A DNA stretch of 64,000 nt. It comes from Methyloligella sp. GL2 (lineage in GTDB: Bacteria; Pseudomonadota; Alphaproteobacteria; Rhizobiales; Methyloligellaceae). Positions 49,088 to 58,084 of this stretch are shown here, piece by piece (positions within the stretch are counted from its first letter, which is position 1; each line of letters starts with the position of its first letter). A program made the position numbers and the translations under genes. The notes beneath the pieces were generated by a model. That model was not told where the DNA came from. It ran no database searches and was given only the letters and a program-made list of their open reading frames with translations. The DNA is taken from the NCBI RefSeq assembly GCF_013341275.1, contig NZ_CP054476.1, positions 819,501 through 883,500 of the forward strand. Direction: 5' to 3'.

Positions 49088-49558
49088 ATGGAATGGCTGG
49101 TCAACGATGCGCTGCCGGTGCTGGCGCGCATTTTCATCGTGTGGATCTTCCCGTTCAGCTTTCTCGACAAGGTGATCAACTGGAAGCACGCCGTGGCTCA
49201 GGCGGAGTCGAGCTGGGTGCCCGGCGCGAAGGTTTTGCTAGTGCTGGCGGCCATCTGCGAGCTGGTGACGCCGCCGATGATCGTGTTCCATTTCTATGAC
49301 GGGATTGCCGCTTTCGTGCTCGCCGGCTATTGCGTGCTGACCGCGGTGCTCTACCACAATTTCTGGAGCTACCCGCGCTTCTGGTCGCCGGATAGCGAGG
49401 GCTATCCGCATATCTGGGATTTCTTCAAGAACTTTGCCATCGTCGGCGGGTTGATCTTCGTGATGTATCAAGCCGGTTTCATTCAGGCGACCGCCACCGA
49501 TATCGAGGATGCGGCCTCGCTGACGCCGCCGGCTTCGGTCAGCCAGCTCGGAGGGTGA
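49088..49558 (+). CDS. DoxX-family membrane protein
   Basis: A 156-aa membrane protein of the DoxX/DoxD-like family with about four helices (LARIFIVWIFPFSFLDKVIN, ILFHNFW-type region YHNFWSYPRFWSPDSEGYPH, FAIVGGLIFVMYQ). It begins 38 bp after cyoD with AAGGGGGATAG before the ATG, so it probably belongs to the oxidase transcript. Family members are implicated in quinone-linked redox and oxidative-stress functions, but none is proven for this type. The tail is acidic and Ala/Pro-rich. Confidence 0.8.
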   Translation: MEWLVNDALPVLARIFIVWIFPFSFLDKVINWKHAVAQAESSWVPGAKVLLVLAAICELVTPPMIVFHFYDGIAAFVLAGYCVLTAVLYHNFWSYPRFWSPDSEGYPHIWDFFKNFAIVGGLIFVMYQAGFIQATATDIEDAASLTPPASVSQLGG

Positions 49559-49559
49559 T

Positions 49560-50009
49560 GTGTCGGACGCAGCGCCAAAGCTCGCCTATTGGCATGTCTG
49601 GGCCGACGATGACGGCGTCAGCCATCAGACCCGCTGTGCGCTGACCGGGTTCGAGATGCAGAGCATGGGCGGCAAGGCTTCGCCGCAATGGAATGATCAC
49701 CTGCTCACCGGCGAAGCGCATCTGATGTTCTGCGAGCTTCCCGTGGGCTGGACCGGCGATTGGCACGAGAACCCGAAGCCGCAATGGATCGTGGTGGTGT
49801 CGGGGCGCTGGTTCGTGGAGACCATGGACGGCACGCGGGCCGAGATGGGGCCGGGGGATGTTTCCTTCGGCGGCGATCAGGGCTGCAAGGATCCGGGCGA
49901 CGGCAAGGTCGGGCATCGCTCCGGCACGGTGGGCGACGAGCCGGCCAAGCTGATGCTGGTGCAGCTCGGGCCCAAATGGTCCGGCGCCAAGCCCGGTGCG
50001 TTCGATTAA
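49560..50009 (+). CDS. cupin-like protein
   Basis: A 149-aa protein with a single cupin-type fold suggested by WIVVVSGRWFVETMDGTRAE followed by MGPGDVSFGGDQGC. The classical His ligands of motif 1 are partly missing (ENPKPQWIVV), so metal binding is uncertain. It starts with GTG at 49560, immediately after the DoxX-like stop, with GGAGGG just upstream. It is probably translated from the same mRNA as the DoxX-like gene and the VOC protein. Function unknown. Confidence 0.7.
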   Translation: MSDAAPKLAYWHVWADDDGVSHQTRCALTGFEMQSMGGKASPQWNDHLLTGEAHLMFCELPVGWTGDWHENPKPQWIVVVSGRWFVETMDGTRAEMGPGDVSFGGDQGCKDPGDGKVGHRSGTVGDEPAKLMLVQLGPKWSGAKPGAFD

Positions 50010-50024
50010 GGCAAGCGGATCTCC

Positions 50025-50948
50025 ATGGCTGTCACGCAGCTTCTCAGGGTGAGCCTCACGGTTAGCGATCTCGGCGAGGCGTGTGCGTTCTTTCGCGATG
50101 CGCTGGGGCTCGAAGCCGGGCCAGAGCAGGCGCTCGGCGATCCGGCCTGGAACGCATTGCTGGGGCTGGCCGAGGGAACCACGGCGCGGGGTGCCGATAT
50201 CTCCTTCGGCGATGAGACCCTCAAGCTGGTGGCGTTCGATCCGCCCGGCGCCGCCTATCCGTCTCCCCGCGCCTCCAACGATCAGTGGTTCGAGCATATC
50301 GCGCTTGCCACCGGCGATATCGTCCCGATGTGGGAGAAGCTGGAGCGGGCTTCGCCCGAAACGATCACCGAGGGGGCGCCGGTGCTGCTGCCGCCCAATA
50401 CCGGCAGCGTCACCGCGTTCAAATTCCGCGACCCGGAAGGCCATCCGCTGGAGCTGCTTTCCTTCCCGAAAGGCGTCGGCGATCCGCGCTGGCAGAAAGG
50501 CGGTGCCGGCATTCGCGGTTACGATCACACCGCCATTTCCGTCACCGATCTGAAGCGCAGCGTCGCCTTCTATACCGATCTGTTGGGGCTGCACATTGCC
50601 GGGCAGTCGCTGAATCAGGGGCCGGAGCAGGATCTGCTGGACGGGCTGGAAGGCTGCGAGGTGGATGTGGTGGCGCTGGCCCCTTCGGAGACTCCAACGC
50701 CGCATCTGGAGCTGTTGCATTATCGGCGGCCTAAGGGTGCGCTGCTCAGCGCCGATGTCGCCGCCAGTGATGCCGCCTCGGTGCGCCAGGTCTATGGCGT
50801 GGACGATCTCACAAGCTTGGTTGCGAAGCTCGAAGCGGCGGATGTGGCCTTCGTTTCGCCCGGCATCGTCACGCTCAAATCGGGTGCGAAAGCCGCTGCG
50901 ATCCGCGATCCCGACCGGCATATGATCGTGCTTCTGGAGCCCAGCTAA
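50025..50948 (+). CDS. two-domain VOC (glyoxalase/dioxygenase fold) protein
   Basis: A 307-aa protein with two vicinal-oxygen-chelate domains. Domain 1 runs from LLRVSLTVSDLGEACAFFRD to GSVTAFKFRDPEGHPLELLS, and domain 2 from GYDHTAISVTDLKRSVAFYT to AAAIRDPDRHMIVLLEPS. The HTAIS and EGHPLELL positions supply His/Glu metal ligands of the fold. Two-domain VOC proteins include extradiol dioxygenases, fosfomycin-type enzymes and glyoxalases; this one has no further signature. It lies 15 bp after the cupin gene and ends a putative oxidase-linked transcript. Confidence 0.82.
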   Translation: MAVTQLLRVSLTVSDLGEACAFFRDALGLEAGPEQALGDPAWNALLGLAEGTTARGADISFGDETLKLVAFDPPGAAYPSPRASNDQWFEHIALATGDIVPMWEKLERASPETITEGAPVLLPPNTGSVTAFKFRDPEGHPLELLSFPKGVGDPRWQKGGAGIRGYDHTAISVTDLKRSVAFYTDLLGLHIAGQSLNQGPEQDLLDGLEGCEVDVVALAPSETPTPHLELLHYRRPKGALLSADVAASDAASVRQVYGVDDLTSLVAKLEAADVAFVSPGIVTLKSGAKAAAIRDPDRHMIVLLEPS

Positions 50949-51020
50949 GATATGCAATCATAAGTTGTGTGTGAGTCGTTTCTAACCTAACCTCCTCGGG
51001 CAGCAATTGGAGGGAAGGAC

Positions 51021-51437
51021 ATGGTTCTCGCACGACTCCTGACATTTCTCATCGCTTTTGCGTGGCTCGCACCGTCCCAGGCGGTGGAGATCACCAAGAA
51101 GGACCTCGACGCTTTCGGCAATTCGCCGGTGCCGGAGGCTTGTCGCCGCATCGACTACGACAATGTCGATATCGTTCCGGGCTTCGTGAACGACACCTGG
51201 ATTGCCATCGTCTCTGGAACGAAACCCTGGGCGACCATGGAGGTCAGCCTGGTTCCGCTGATCTATGTCGCCCAGCCAGATTATTGGGAGATCGAGGTCG
51301 TCGGCTGCCAGAACGGTGTCGGCTTGCCGGTGGAGGCGCCCTATTCGGAGTTCATGGAAGTACAGGATATGGGCAAGAAGGGTGTGGCATTTGTCGGCAC
51401 CGGGAAGCCGGAGCCGTTCGACGTTCCACCGAAATAG
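51021..51437 (+). CDS. secreted protein of unknown function
   Basis: A 138-aa protein with a clear signal peptide (MVLARLLTFLIAFAWLAPS, cleavage near QAVE). The mature part contains two Cys (PEACRRIDYD and EVVGCQNG), which could form a periplasmic disulfide, and ends in a Pro-rich tail. I do not recognise the family. GGAGGGAAGG nine bases before the ATG is a strong ribosome site. It converges with the type I secretion adaptor gene. Confidence 0.65.
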   Translation: MVLARLLTFLIAFAWLAPSQAVEITKKDLDAFGNSPVPEACRRIDYDNVDIVPGFVNDTWIAIVSGTKPWATMEVSLVPLIYVAQPDYWEIEVVGCQNGVGLPVEAPYSEFMEVQDMGKKGVAFVGTGKPEPFDVPPK

Positions 51438-51455
51438 TCGCGACGCTGGCTGCGT

Positions 51456-52766
51456 TTACGCCTCGCGGAAGGTGCGCATGATCTGATCGCGCAAGGGCTT
51501 GACCAGGAAGGACAGCACGGTGCGCGGTTCGGTCTGCATGAAGACCTCCACCGGCATGCCGGGCACCAGCTTCAAATCGCCAAGCTGCGGCAGTGCGGCT
51601 TTGTCAATGTCGACGCGGACGAGGTAGTAGCGGGCGCCGTTTCGCTCGTCTTCCGAAAGATCGGCACCGATGCGGGCGACGGTGCCGGGGATCTCCGGGG
51701 TGGTGCGCAGGTTGAAGGCGGAGAAATGCAACATCGCCTTCTGCCCCTTGCGGAGCTGGTCGATATCGGTGGGCGAGATGCGCGCCTCGACGATGAGCCG
51801 GTCCGCCTCCGGCACGATCTGCACGATCGGATCGCCGGGCGCGACGACGCCGCCGACGGTGTGGATCTGCAGCTGATGCACGATGCCGTCCTGCGGCGAG
51901 CGGATATCGACGCGGCGAAGCCGGTCCTCGGCGGCGATTTTGCGCTCGTTCAACTCGGCGAGCGTGGCGCGGCCGTCGGCCAGCTCTTCGGCCACCTCCG
52001 AGCGCATATCCTCGTCGATCTGAATGATCTGCAGCTTCACCTCGGCGATCTTGCCGCGGGCCTGGGCGATGGAGGCGATCAGCCGGCCGCGCTCGCCGTC
52101 GAGCCGCGCGGCGTCGCGCTCAAGCGCGGTGAGGCGGGTGATCTGCACCAGGTTCCGCTCCCACAGGCTGCGCACGCCTTCGAGCTCCTTTTCGAGCAAG
52201 GCGATTTCCTCGTCCTTGGCTTCGGATTGCTCGGTCAGGCCTTCGATCTCGGTCTTAAGCTGCTCGATGCGCTCGCGCAGCTGTGCCTTCTGGCCGGCGC
52301 GGGCATTGCGGCGGAGCTCGAACAGCTTGCTCTCGCCGTCGATCAGCTTGGCGACCACGGGGTCGGATTTGCGGTCCAGAAGCGAAGGGTCGAAGGACAG
52401 CGTCTCGGCGCCGACCTTCTCCGCTTCGAGCCGTGCGGCGCGTGCCATCAGCTCGTCGATGGAGCGCAGAATGATATCCAGATTGGCGCGTGTCTCGGTC
52501 TCGTCGAGCCGGACCAGCACCTCGCCCCGTTTGACGTGATCGCCGTCCCGAACCAGAAGCTCCCCGACTACGCCGCCGGTCGGGTGCTGCACCGTCTTGA
52601 CGCTGGATTCGACGACCAGGAGCCCGTGGGCGATTACCGCGCCGGAGATTTCGGTCAAAGCCGCCCAAGTGCCGAGGCCGCCGACCAGCAGCGCGGCGGC
52701 GAGAAGCCCGAGCAGGATGTGGCGTCTCAGGGAGCGATGGGCGGTCTCGGTCTTTTCAGGCGCCAT
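51456..52766 (-). CDS. type I secretion periplasmic adaptor (HlyD/PrtE family)
   Basis: Membrane-fusion protein of a type I secretion system, 436 aa. One N-terminal membrane helix (LLGLLAAALLVGGLGTWAAL) precedes the lipoyl-like half-motif VKTVQHPTGGVVGELLVRDG, a long coiled-coil hairpin (about residues 140-330, rich in Glu/Leu/Arg), and the second lipoyl half with RSPQDGIVHQLQIHTVGGVV. The C-terminal VLSFLVKPLRDQIMRTFREA is typical of the family. It links the inner-membrane ABC exporter encoded 10 bp upstream to a TolC-like outer-membrane pore, which is not in the window. Confidence 0.93.
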   Translation of the reverse strand: MAPEKTETAHRSLRRHILLGLLAAALLVGGLGTWAALTEISGAVIAHGLLVVESSVKTVQHPTGGVVGELLVRDGDHVKRGEVLVRLDETETRANLDIILRSIDELMARAARLEAEKVGAETLSFDPSLLDRKSDPVVAKLIDGESKLFELRRNARAGQKAQLRERIEQLKTEIEGLTEQSEAKDEEIALLEKELEGVRSLWERNLVQITRLTALERDAARLDGERGRLIASIAQARGKIAEVKLQIIQIDEDMRSEVAEELADGRATLAELNERKIAAEDRLRRVDIRSPQDGIVHQLQIHTVGGVVAPGDPIVQIVPEADRLIVEARISPTDIDQLRKGQKAMLHFSAFNLRTTPEIPGTVARIGADLSEDERNGARYYLVRVDIDKAALPQLGDLKLVPGMPVEVFMQTEPRTVLSFLVKPLRDQIMRTFREA

Positions 52767-52776
52767 GGTGCCCGTC

Positions 52777-54495
52777 CTATTCCGCGGCCGCTGCCGGATG
52801 GACCAGGCCTTGCAGCACCTTGGACTTGGGGCCGAAGCGCTCCGGCCGGCCGTTGAGGAGAAGCAAAACCAGATCCGCCGCGGCAAGCGCGCTCGGCCGG
52901 TGGGCGATCACCACGACCACCCCGCCGCGTTCGCGCACCGAATGGATCGCGGCGGTCAGGGCCCGGTCGCCTTCCTCGTCGAGATTGGCGTTGGGCTCGT
53001 CGAGCACCACCAGGAAAGGGTCGCCGTAAAGCGCGCGGGCAAGGGCAATGCGCTGTCTTTGTCCGGCGGAGAGCACGGTCCCGGCTTCGCCGATCTCCGT
53101 GTCGTAGCCGTCGGTGAGGCCGAGGATCAGCTCATGCACGCCGGCGGCCTTCGCCGCGGCGATGACGGCGTCCGGATCGGCGTCGGTCTCGAAGCGGGAG
53201 ATATTCTCCGCCACGGTGCCGGCGAACAGCTCCACGCTTTGCGGCAGATAGCCGATATGGGCACCTAAGCTTTCCGGCGTCCATTGATCGAGGCTTGCCC
53301 CGTCGAGGCAGACCCGGCCGCGGGCCGGCTGCCATACGCCGACAAGCAGGCGGGCGAGGGAGGATTTTCCCGAGGCGCTGGGGCCGATGATGCCAAGCGC
53401 GTTGCCGGCGGGGAGGGCGAAGCTGACATCGCGGACCACGATATGCGCATCGCCCGGCGGCACGGCGACTACGTTCTCCACGGTGAGCGCACCCTCGGGC
53501 TTCGGCAGGGCGAGCGGCGTCCCGGTGCTCGGCAGCATGGCCAGCATATGTTTCAGCCGTGCCCAGGCCTGGCGGGCGGCGACCAAACCCTTCCAATTGG
53601 CGATGGCGAGCTCGACGGGGGCGAGGGCGCGGGAGACCAGGATCGAGCTGGCGATGATCACGCCGGGGCTGGCGTCCTGGCGGATCACCAGATAGGCGCC
53701 GATGCCCAGCACGATGGACTGGATCAGGAAACGCAGCATGCGGGACAAGGTGCCGAGTCCGCCGACGACGTCGTAAGTGCGGCGCTGGGTCTGCTGATAG
53801 GCACGGTTGGTCTCGCCCCAGCGGGAGGCCAGACGCCCACCCATGCCCATGGCTTGCACCGCCTCGGCATTGCGCCGGCTGGCTTCCAGAAGCGCGTTGC
53901 GCGCTGCGCCAAGCTCGGCGGCCTGGCTGGCGGGTTTCCGGGTCATGATCTCGGCCAGAAGCGTGATGCCGAAAAGCAGTGCGCCGCCGATCACAGCGGC
54001 GAGGCCGATCAGCGGATGGAACAGGAAGCAGAGGCCGAGATAGAGCGGGATCCACGGCAGGTCGAACATGGCTGCCATGCCGCTGCCGGAGAGGAAGGAG
54101 CGGATCTGATCGAGATCGCGCACCGGCTGCATGCCGTCGCCGGCGTTGCCGCGGGAGAGCAGGGGGATGCGGGAAATCAGGGAATAGACGCGTTCCGACA
54201 AGGCTTCGTCGAGGGATGCGCCGACCCGGATCAGCACGCGGCCGCGGATGCCCTCCAAAATTGCCTGAAACGTGTAGAGGATGATCACCAGAATGGCGAA
54301 GCCGAGCAGAGTGGCGACGGAGCGGCTCGGCAGCACCCGGTCGTAGATCTGCAGCATGAAAAACGGCCCGGTCAGCATCAGCACATTGATCAAGGCGCTG
54401 AACAGGCCGACGCTCATGAAGGCGCTACGGCAGCGGGAGAGTGCTTCTGCAAGCTCCGAACGCGCTGTGGGGAGGGAACGGTCGGACGATCTCAT
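52777..54495 (-). CDS. type I secretion ABC permease/ATPase (PrtD family)
   Basis: Half-transporter of a type I secretion system, 572 aa. The membrane domain starts with the diagnostic MLTGPFFMLQIYDRVLPSRS, and the ATPase has Walker A IIGPSASGKSSLARLL, signature VLSAGQRQRIALARALYGDP and Walker B FLVVLDEPNANLDEEGDRAL. It lacks the N-terminal C39-like domain of HlyB, as expected for the PrtD group that exports RTX proteases, lipases or cell-surface proteins. No RTX substrate gene lies within the window, so the cargo is unknown. It is the first gene of the pair; the promoter should lie in the 196 bp before copB. Confidence 0.93.
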   Translation of the reverse strand: MRSSDRSLPTARSELAEALSRCRSAFMSVGLFSALINVLMLTGPFFMLQIYDRVLPSRSVATLLGFAILVIILYTFQAILEGIRGRVLIRVGASLDEALSERVYSLISRIPLLSRGNAGDGMQPVRDLDQIRSFLSGSGMAAMFDLPWIPLYLGLCFLFHPLIGLAAVIGGALLFGITLLAEIMTRKPASQAAELGAARNALLEASRRNAEAVQAMGMGGRLASRWGETNRAYQQTQRRTYDVVGGLGTLSRMLRFLIQSIVLGIGAYLVIRQDASPGVIIASSILVSRALAPVELAIANWKGLVAARQAWARLKHMLAMLPSTGTPLALPKPEGALTVENVVAVPPGDAHIVVRDVSFALPAGNALGIIGPSASGKSSLARLLVGVWQPARGRVCLDGASLDQWTPESLGAHIGYLPQSVELFAGTVAENISRFETDADPDAVIAAAKAAGVHELILGLTDGYDTEIGEAGTVLSAGQRQRIALARALYGDPFLVVLDEPNANLDEEGDRALTAAIHSVRERGGVVVVIAHRPSALAAADLVLLLLNGRPERFGPKSKVLQGLVHPAAAAE

Positions 54496-54691
54496 AGCCT
54501 ATATGCGGCTTCCCAAACGCTCGGTCGTTTTTGCCCAACAAATAGCCGAAGCGAATTGCGCGCTTGGTTATGCGCATTCTCTACTCCAGCGTGTAGCATC
54601 GTAGGGTGATGAGCGGTCTCTCGCAACCGGTTGGGCCGGCGGAATGACAACGTCGTTTATTTTCTGCTCAAGGTTTTTTCGCTCCGATTTT

Positions 54692-55480
54692 TCAGTACCA
54701 GAGCCGCAAACCGGCGACGAAGGCGGTGCTGGAGACATCTTCTCCGGCGGATTCGGCGAAATCCGCCGTCTCGCCGAATTTCCGCTCCCAGGAGACGCCG
54801 ATATAGGGCGCGACCTCGCGGACGATGTCATAGCGGAGCCGGAGACCCAGCTCGCCCGTGGTGAAACCGGAGCCTTGCAGGGCCTCTGGATCGCTCTGGC
54901 TTCGCAGGTTGAGCTCCATGCGGGGCTGAAGCACCAGGCGCTGGGTGAGGAAGAGGTCGTATTCGGCCTCGAAATAGCCCAGTGTCAGGCCGTCCTCGCC
55001 GAAGAACACCGAGGCGTCGAGCTCGAACCATTGCGGCGCGAGACCATGCAGGGCAAAGGCGGCATAGCCCTTGCTCTCGGGCGCCGGATCGTGGCGGAAA
55101 CCGGCTTGTAGGTCGAAATAGCGCGAGATGGCGCGGGAATAGAGATATTGCAGCTCGGCATATTCGAAGGACTCGTCGGCGTAGTCGTAGGTGCCTTCGG
55201 TCTTGAACCAGAAGCGGTTGATGTCGCCGCCGTACCAGCCTTCCGCATCCCAGACGAGAAGATCGCTGCCGTCATCGTCGCGATGATATTCGAAGCGGTC
55301 GGCCATCAGGAAGAGATGGCGGGTGTCGCCGCTTCCGTGCTGCAGCTGACGCTTGGCGGCCTGCATCTCCGCCGGATCGTAATATTGGTCGGCGGCGTTC
55401 CAGGTGCCGGTCTGGGCATATGCCGGCGCAGCGAAAGCGAGCGCCAAAAGGGCAAAGGCCGGGCTGAGGAGGATACGCAT
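54692..55480 (-). CDS. copB: copper resistance protein B, outer membrane (CopB/PcoB)
   Basis: Predicted outer-membrane beta-barrel of the CopB family, 262 aa. A signal peptide (ILLSPAFALLALAFAAPAYA) is followed by FLMADRFEYHRDDDGSDLLV, then alternating strands with EGTYDYADESFEYAELQYLY and RHDPAPESKGYAAFALHGLA, and a final strand TAFVAGLRLWY. The Met/His-rich N-terminal segment present in many CopB proteins is missing here. The ATG shares its A with the copA stop (TGATG), so CopA and CopB are translationally coupled. Confidence 0.9.
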   Translation of the reverse strand: MRILLSPAFALLALAFAAPAYAQTGTWNAADQYYDPAEMQAAKRQLQHGSGDTRHLFLMADRFEYHRDDDGSDLLVWDAEGWYGGDINRFWFKTEGTYDYADESFEYAELQYLYSRAISRYFDLQAGFRHDPAPESKGYAAFALHGLAPQWFELDASVFFGEDGLTLGYFEAEYDLFLTQRLVLQPRMELNLRSQSDPEALQGSGFTTGELGLRLRYDIVREVAPYIGVSWERKFGETADFAESAGEDVSSTAFVAGLRLWY

Positions 55481-57375
55481 CACATATCCTCCATATGATG
55501 GTGACCGCTCATGTCGTGGCCCGGCATCGGGGCCTCCATTTGCGGCATGGCACCCATTTGCGGCATAACGCCGGGGCCCGGCGATACGGTACGCGCCCCA
55601 CCATGTCCCGGCCGCACCGAGACGACCTGCATCATACCGGCATGCATGTGATAGAGGAAATGGCAATGAAAGGCCCAGTCGCCCACCGCATCGGCGGTGA
55701 TGTCGACGGAAAGCTTCTCCCCCGGCTTGACGATCACGGTGTGCTTGCGCGGGCAGTGGCGTCCGCCGCCGTTGACCAGCTCGAAGAACATGCCGTGTAG
55801 ATGGATCGGGTGGGGCATCATGGTGTCGTTGACCATGGTGAGGCGGAGGCGTTCGCCTTCGTGGAAGACGATCGGATCGACCACGTCGGAAAATTTCACG
55901 CCGTCGAACGACCACATATAGCGGTCCATATTGCTGGTGAGATGGATCACCAGCTCGCGTCCCGGCGGCCGCGGATCGGGGTTCGGGGCAAGGCTGCGGA
56001 GCTGGCTATAGGCGAGCGCCCGGTGGGGCACGTTCTCCAGACCGATGCCGGGTTCGTCCAGGCGGCTTTGCGGCGCCATGGCGATGTTGGCGACCCCCGG
56101 TCCTTTGCGGATTTGGGGGGCGTTCATGCCACCCATGCTCCCCATCTGCATCTCGCCCATATCGCCGGTGGCATGGTTCATCCCGCCATGGTCCATCGAG
56201 CCGTGATCCATCGAGCCGTGATCCATGCCGCCTTGTCCCATCTCTCCGTGCCCCATCTCTCCATGCCCCATGCCCATGTCCTTCATGGTCAGAGTGGGGC
56301 GCTCGCGTAAGGGCGGGATGGCGGCTTCCATGCCGGGGCGCGGTGCCAGCGTGGCGCGGGCATAGCCGGAGCGGTCGATGGATTCGGCCATCAGCGTGAA
56401 GGCGCGGTCGGAGGGCGGCCGGACCACGATGTCGTAGGTTTCCGCAACGCCGATCTGGAACTCGTCGGTCTCCAGCGGCACCACGTTCTGCCCGTCCGAT
56501 TGCACCACGGTCATCGGCAGGCCGGGAATGCGGATATTGAAGATGGTCATGGCCGAGGCGTTGATCAGGCGCAGGCGCACCCGCTCGCCGGGGCGGAACA
56601 GGGCGGTCCAGTTGTCGGCGGGACCATGGCCATTGACCAGATAGGTGTAGGTGGCGCCGGTCACATCAAGGATGTCGGTCGGCGACATGCGCATCTGCCC
56701 CCACATCATGCGGTCCTTGAGGGTGGCGAACAGCCCGTTCTTGCGGGTGTCCTGCACGAACTCGCCGGCGTCGCGTTTCTGGAAGTTGAGGCTGTCGCCC
56801 TCCTTCTTCAGCTTGGCGAAGAGACGGTGGGGATCGAGAAAGGTCCAGTCGGAGAGCACGAGCACGTATTCGCGGTCGTAGGCGACGGGATCGGCGCCGG
56901 CCGGGTCGATGATGATCGGGCCGTAGTGGCCGACCTGCTCCTGGAGCCCGGAATGGCTGTGATACCAGTAGGTGCCCGACTGCCGGACGGGAAAACGGTA
57001 GGTGAAGGTCTCGCCCGGCTTGATGCCGGGGAAGCTGACGCCGGGCACGCCGTCCATCTGGAACGGGATCAGGATGCCGTGCCAGTGGATCGAGCTGTCC
57101 TCGCGCAAGCTGTTGGTGACGCGCAAGGTGACCTCCTCGCCCTCGCGCCAGCGGAGAAGCGGCGCCGGCAAGGTGCCGTTGACGGTGATGGCTTTGCCGC
57201 GGCGGCCGTCAATGGCGACGTCGGTCCGTCCGATAACGAGATCGAACCAATTGCCGGAGAGGCCGTAGCGGGTGGCTGCTTGGGCGCTGCGCGCCCAAGG
57301 GGGCAAAAGGCCTTGGCTTGCGAGAAGCGCGCCGCAAGCGGCGGAATTACGTAGGAAGGAACGTCGGTTGATCAT
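55480..57375 (-). CDS. copA: multicopper oxidase, copper resistance protein A (CopA)
   Basis: Periplasmic Cu(I) oxidase, 631 aa. A Tat signal (NRRSFLRNSAACGALLASQG) leads to three cupredoxin domains. Copper-ligand motifs are SIHWHGILIP (97-100), TYWYHSHSGLQEQ (137-144), MMPHPIHLHGMFFEL and the C-terminal WAFHCHFLYHMHAGMMQV. Between them, residues about 364-418 form a Met/His-rich segment (GHGEMGHGEMGQGGMDHGSM and similar repeats) that binds surplus copper. The gene is followed by copB with coupled translation and preceded 106 bp upstream by a small His/Cys-rich exported protein. Confidence 0.95.
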   Translation of the reverse strand: MINRRSFLRNSAACGALLASQGLLPPWARSAQAATRYGLSGNWFDLVIGRTDVAIDGRRGKAITVNGTLPAPLLRWREGEEVTLRVTNSLREDSSIHWHGILIPFQMDGVPGVSFPGIKPGETFTYRFPVRQSGTYWYHSHSGLQEQVGHYGPIIIDPAGADPVAYDREYVLVLSDWTFLDPHRLFAKLKKEGDSLNFQKRDAGEFVQDTRKNGLFATLKDRMMWGQMRMSPTDILDVTGATYTYLVNGHGPADNWTALFRPGERVRLRLINASAMTIFNIRIPGLPMTVVQSDGQNVVPLETDEFQIGVAETYDIVVRPPSDRAFTLMAESIDRSGYARATLAPRPGMEAAIPPLRERPTLTMKDMGMGHGEMGHGEMGQGGMDHGSMDHGSMDHGGMNHATGDMGEMQMGSMGGMNAPQIRKGPGVANIAMAPQSRLDEPGIGLENVPHRALAYSQLRSLAPNPDPRPPGRELVIHLTSNMDRYMWSFDGVKFSDVVDPIVFHEGERLRLTMVNDTMMPHPIHLHGMFFELVNGGGRHCPRKHTVIVKPGEKLSVDITADAVGDWAFHCHFLYHMHAGMMQVVSVRPGHGGARTVSPGPGVMPQMGAMPQMEAPMPGHDMSGHHHMEDM

Positions 57376-57481
57376 GGCGCAGGCTCATCGATTGGGCTTC
57401 TAGGGCGTGCAGGCAATTGCGCACGCGGGACGCATCGAGACATGGCGAAGCGCGAGGCTTCGCAATGCGGGCGGCCAGCCG

Positions 57482-57925
57482 CTAGATGAGCAGGCGGGTT
57501 TTCAGGGTAATTGGGCTTGCCGGCAAGGCGGCAGACGGGGCTGGCGCGGGATCCGGCGGGCGGGTGTCTGCGGCAAGTGCGAAGCGAGGCTTTGCCTGCG
57601 CGAGCCACGCTGCGGCGGGAAGCGTGATCTTGAGCGGTGCCACTAACGCCGGGACCGAGACTGCCGCTGCTTCCAGCCCGTGACAATGCGAGCAGGCCGT
57701 CTTAAGCGCCGCCTTGGTCGTTGTGGCGTGATCGCAGCTCTGGTCTTGATGTGAGGCTGCGACGACATCCATGTGGTGGGTCTGCGCGGCATGTCCATCG
57801 CCGGCAGCCATCGCATGTTCCGCCGTATGGGTGACCGCCATGGCCGGGCAGGCGCAAGCCGCCTGAATCCCGGCGAAGAGCATCACCAGGGCGGCGAGAA
57901 GAGCGGTGGCACGGCGTGCGGTCAT
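57482..57925 (-). CDS. small exported His/Cys-rich protein of the copper locus
   Basis: A 147-aa protein with a hydrophobic N-terminal signal or anchor (ATALLAALVMLFAGIQAACA). The middle is rich in potential copper ligands: HTAEHAMAAGDGHAAQTHHM, then HQDQSCDHATTTKAAL and TACSHCHG with a C-x2-C pair. The rest is Ala/Pro-rich with no recognised fold. It precedes copA and copB on the same strand, in the position where Xanthomonas carries copL, a copper-dependent regulator of copAB, but sequence similarity to CopL cannot be confirmed here. A periplasmic copper-binding role is plausible. Confidence 0.65.
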   Translation of the reverse strand: MTARRATALLAALVMLFAGIQAACACPAMAVTHTAEHAMAAGDGHAAQTHHMDVVAASHQDQSCDHATTTKAALKTACSHCHGLEAAAVSVPALVAPLKITLPAAAWLAQAKPRFALAADTRPPDPAPAPSAALPASPITLKTRLLI

Positions 57926-58016
57926 GGCGCGATGCTAAGCGAGAAGGCTTCCCGCGTCACCGATCTTGGGTGCCGCAGGGGCAAAGCGCGCCGGGAGCCG
58001 TGGGATTTCTGCAACA

Positions 58017-58045
58017 AAAAGGCCCGGCTTCAAGCCGGGCCTTTT
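58017..58045. terminator. rho-independent terminator, probably bidirectional
   Basis: AAAAGGCCCGGCTT (58017-58030) and AAGCCGGGCCTTTT (58032-58045) are exact reverse complements, giving an A-rich/T-rich flanked GC hairpin. It ends the leftward transcript of the secreted protein gene at 58085 and could also stop any rightward transcription. Confidence 0.9.
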
Positions 58046-58084
58046 CTCATCCAGCCTGAGAGGGCCGGGGAATGTCTTCGCCGC

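Noticed and set aside
49539..50957. 472-codon minus-strand frame opposite the cupin and VOC genes
   Set aside because: Spans two real genes on the other strand and shows no family similarity.
53284..54609. 441-codon plus-strand frame opposite the PrtD-type exporter
   Set aside because: Antisense to an unmistakable ABC exporter; no recognisable motif.
56119..56280. Short tandem repeats considered as a CRISPR array or minisatellite
   Set aside because: They encode the Met/His-rich segment of CopA in frame (GHGEMGHGEM, MDHGSMDHG), with no spacer structure.
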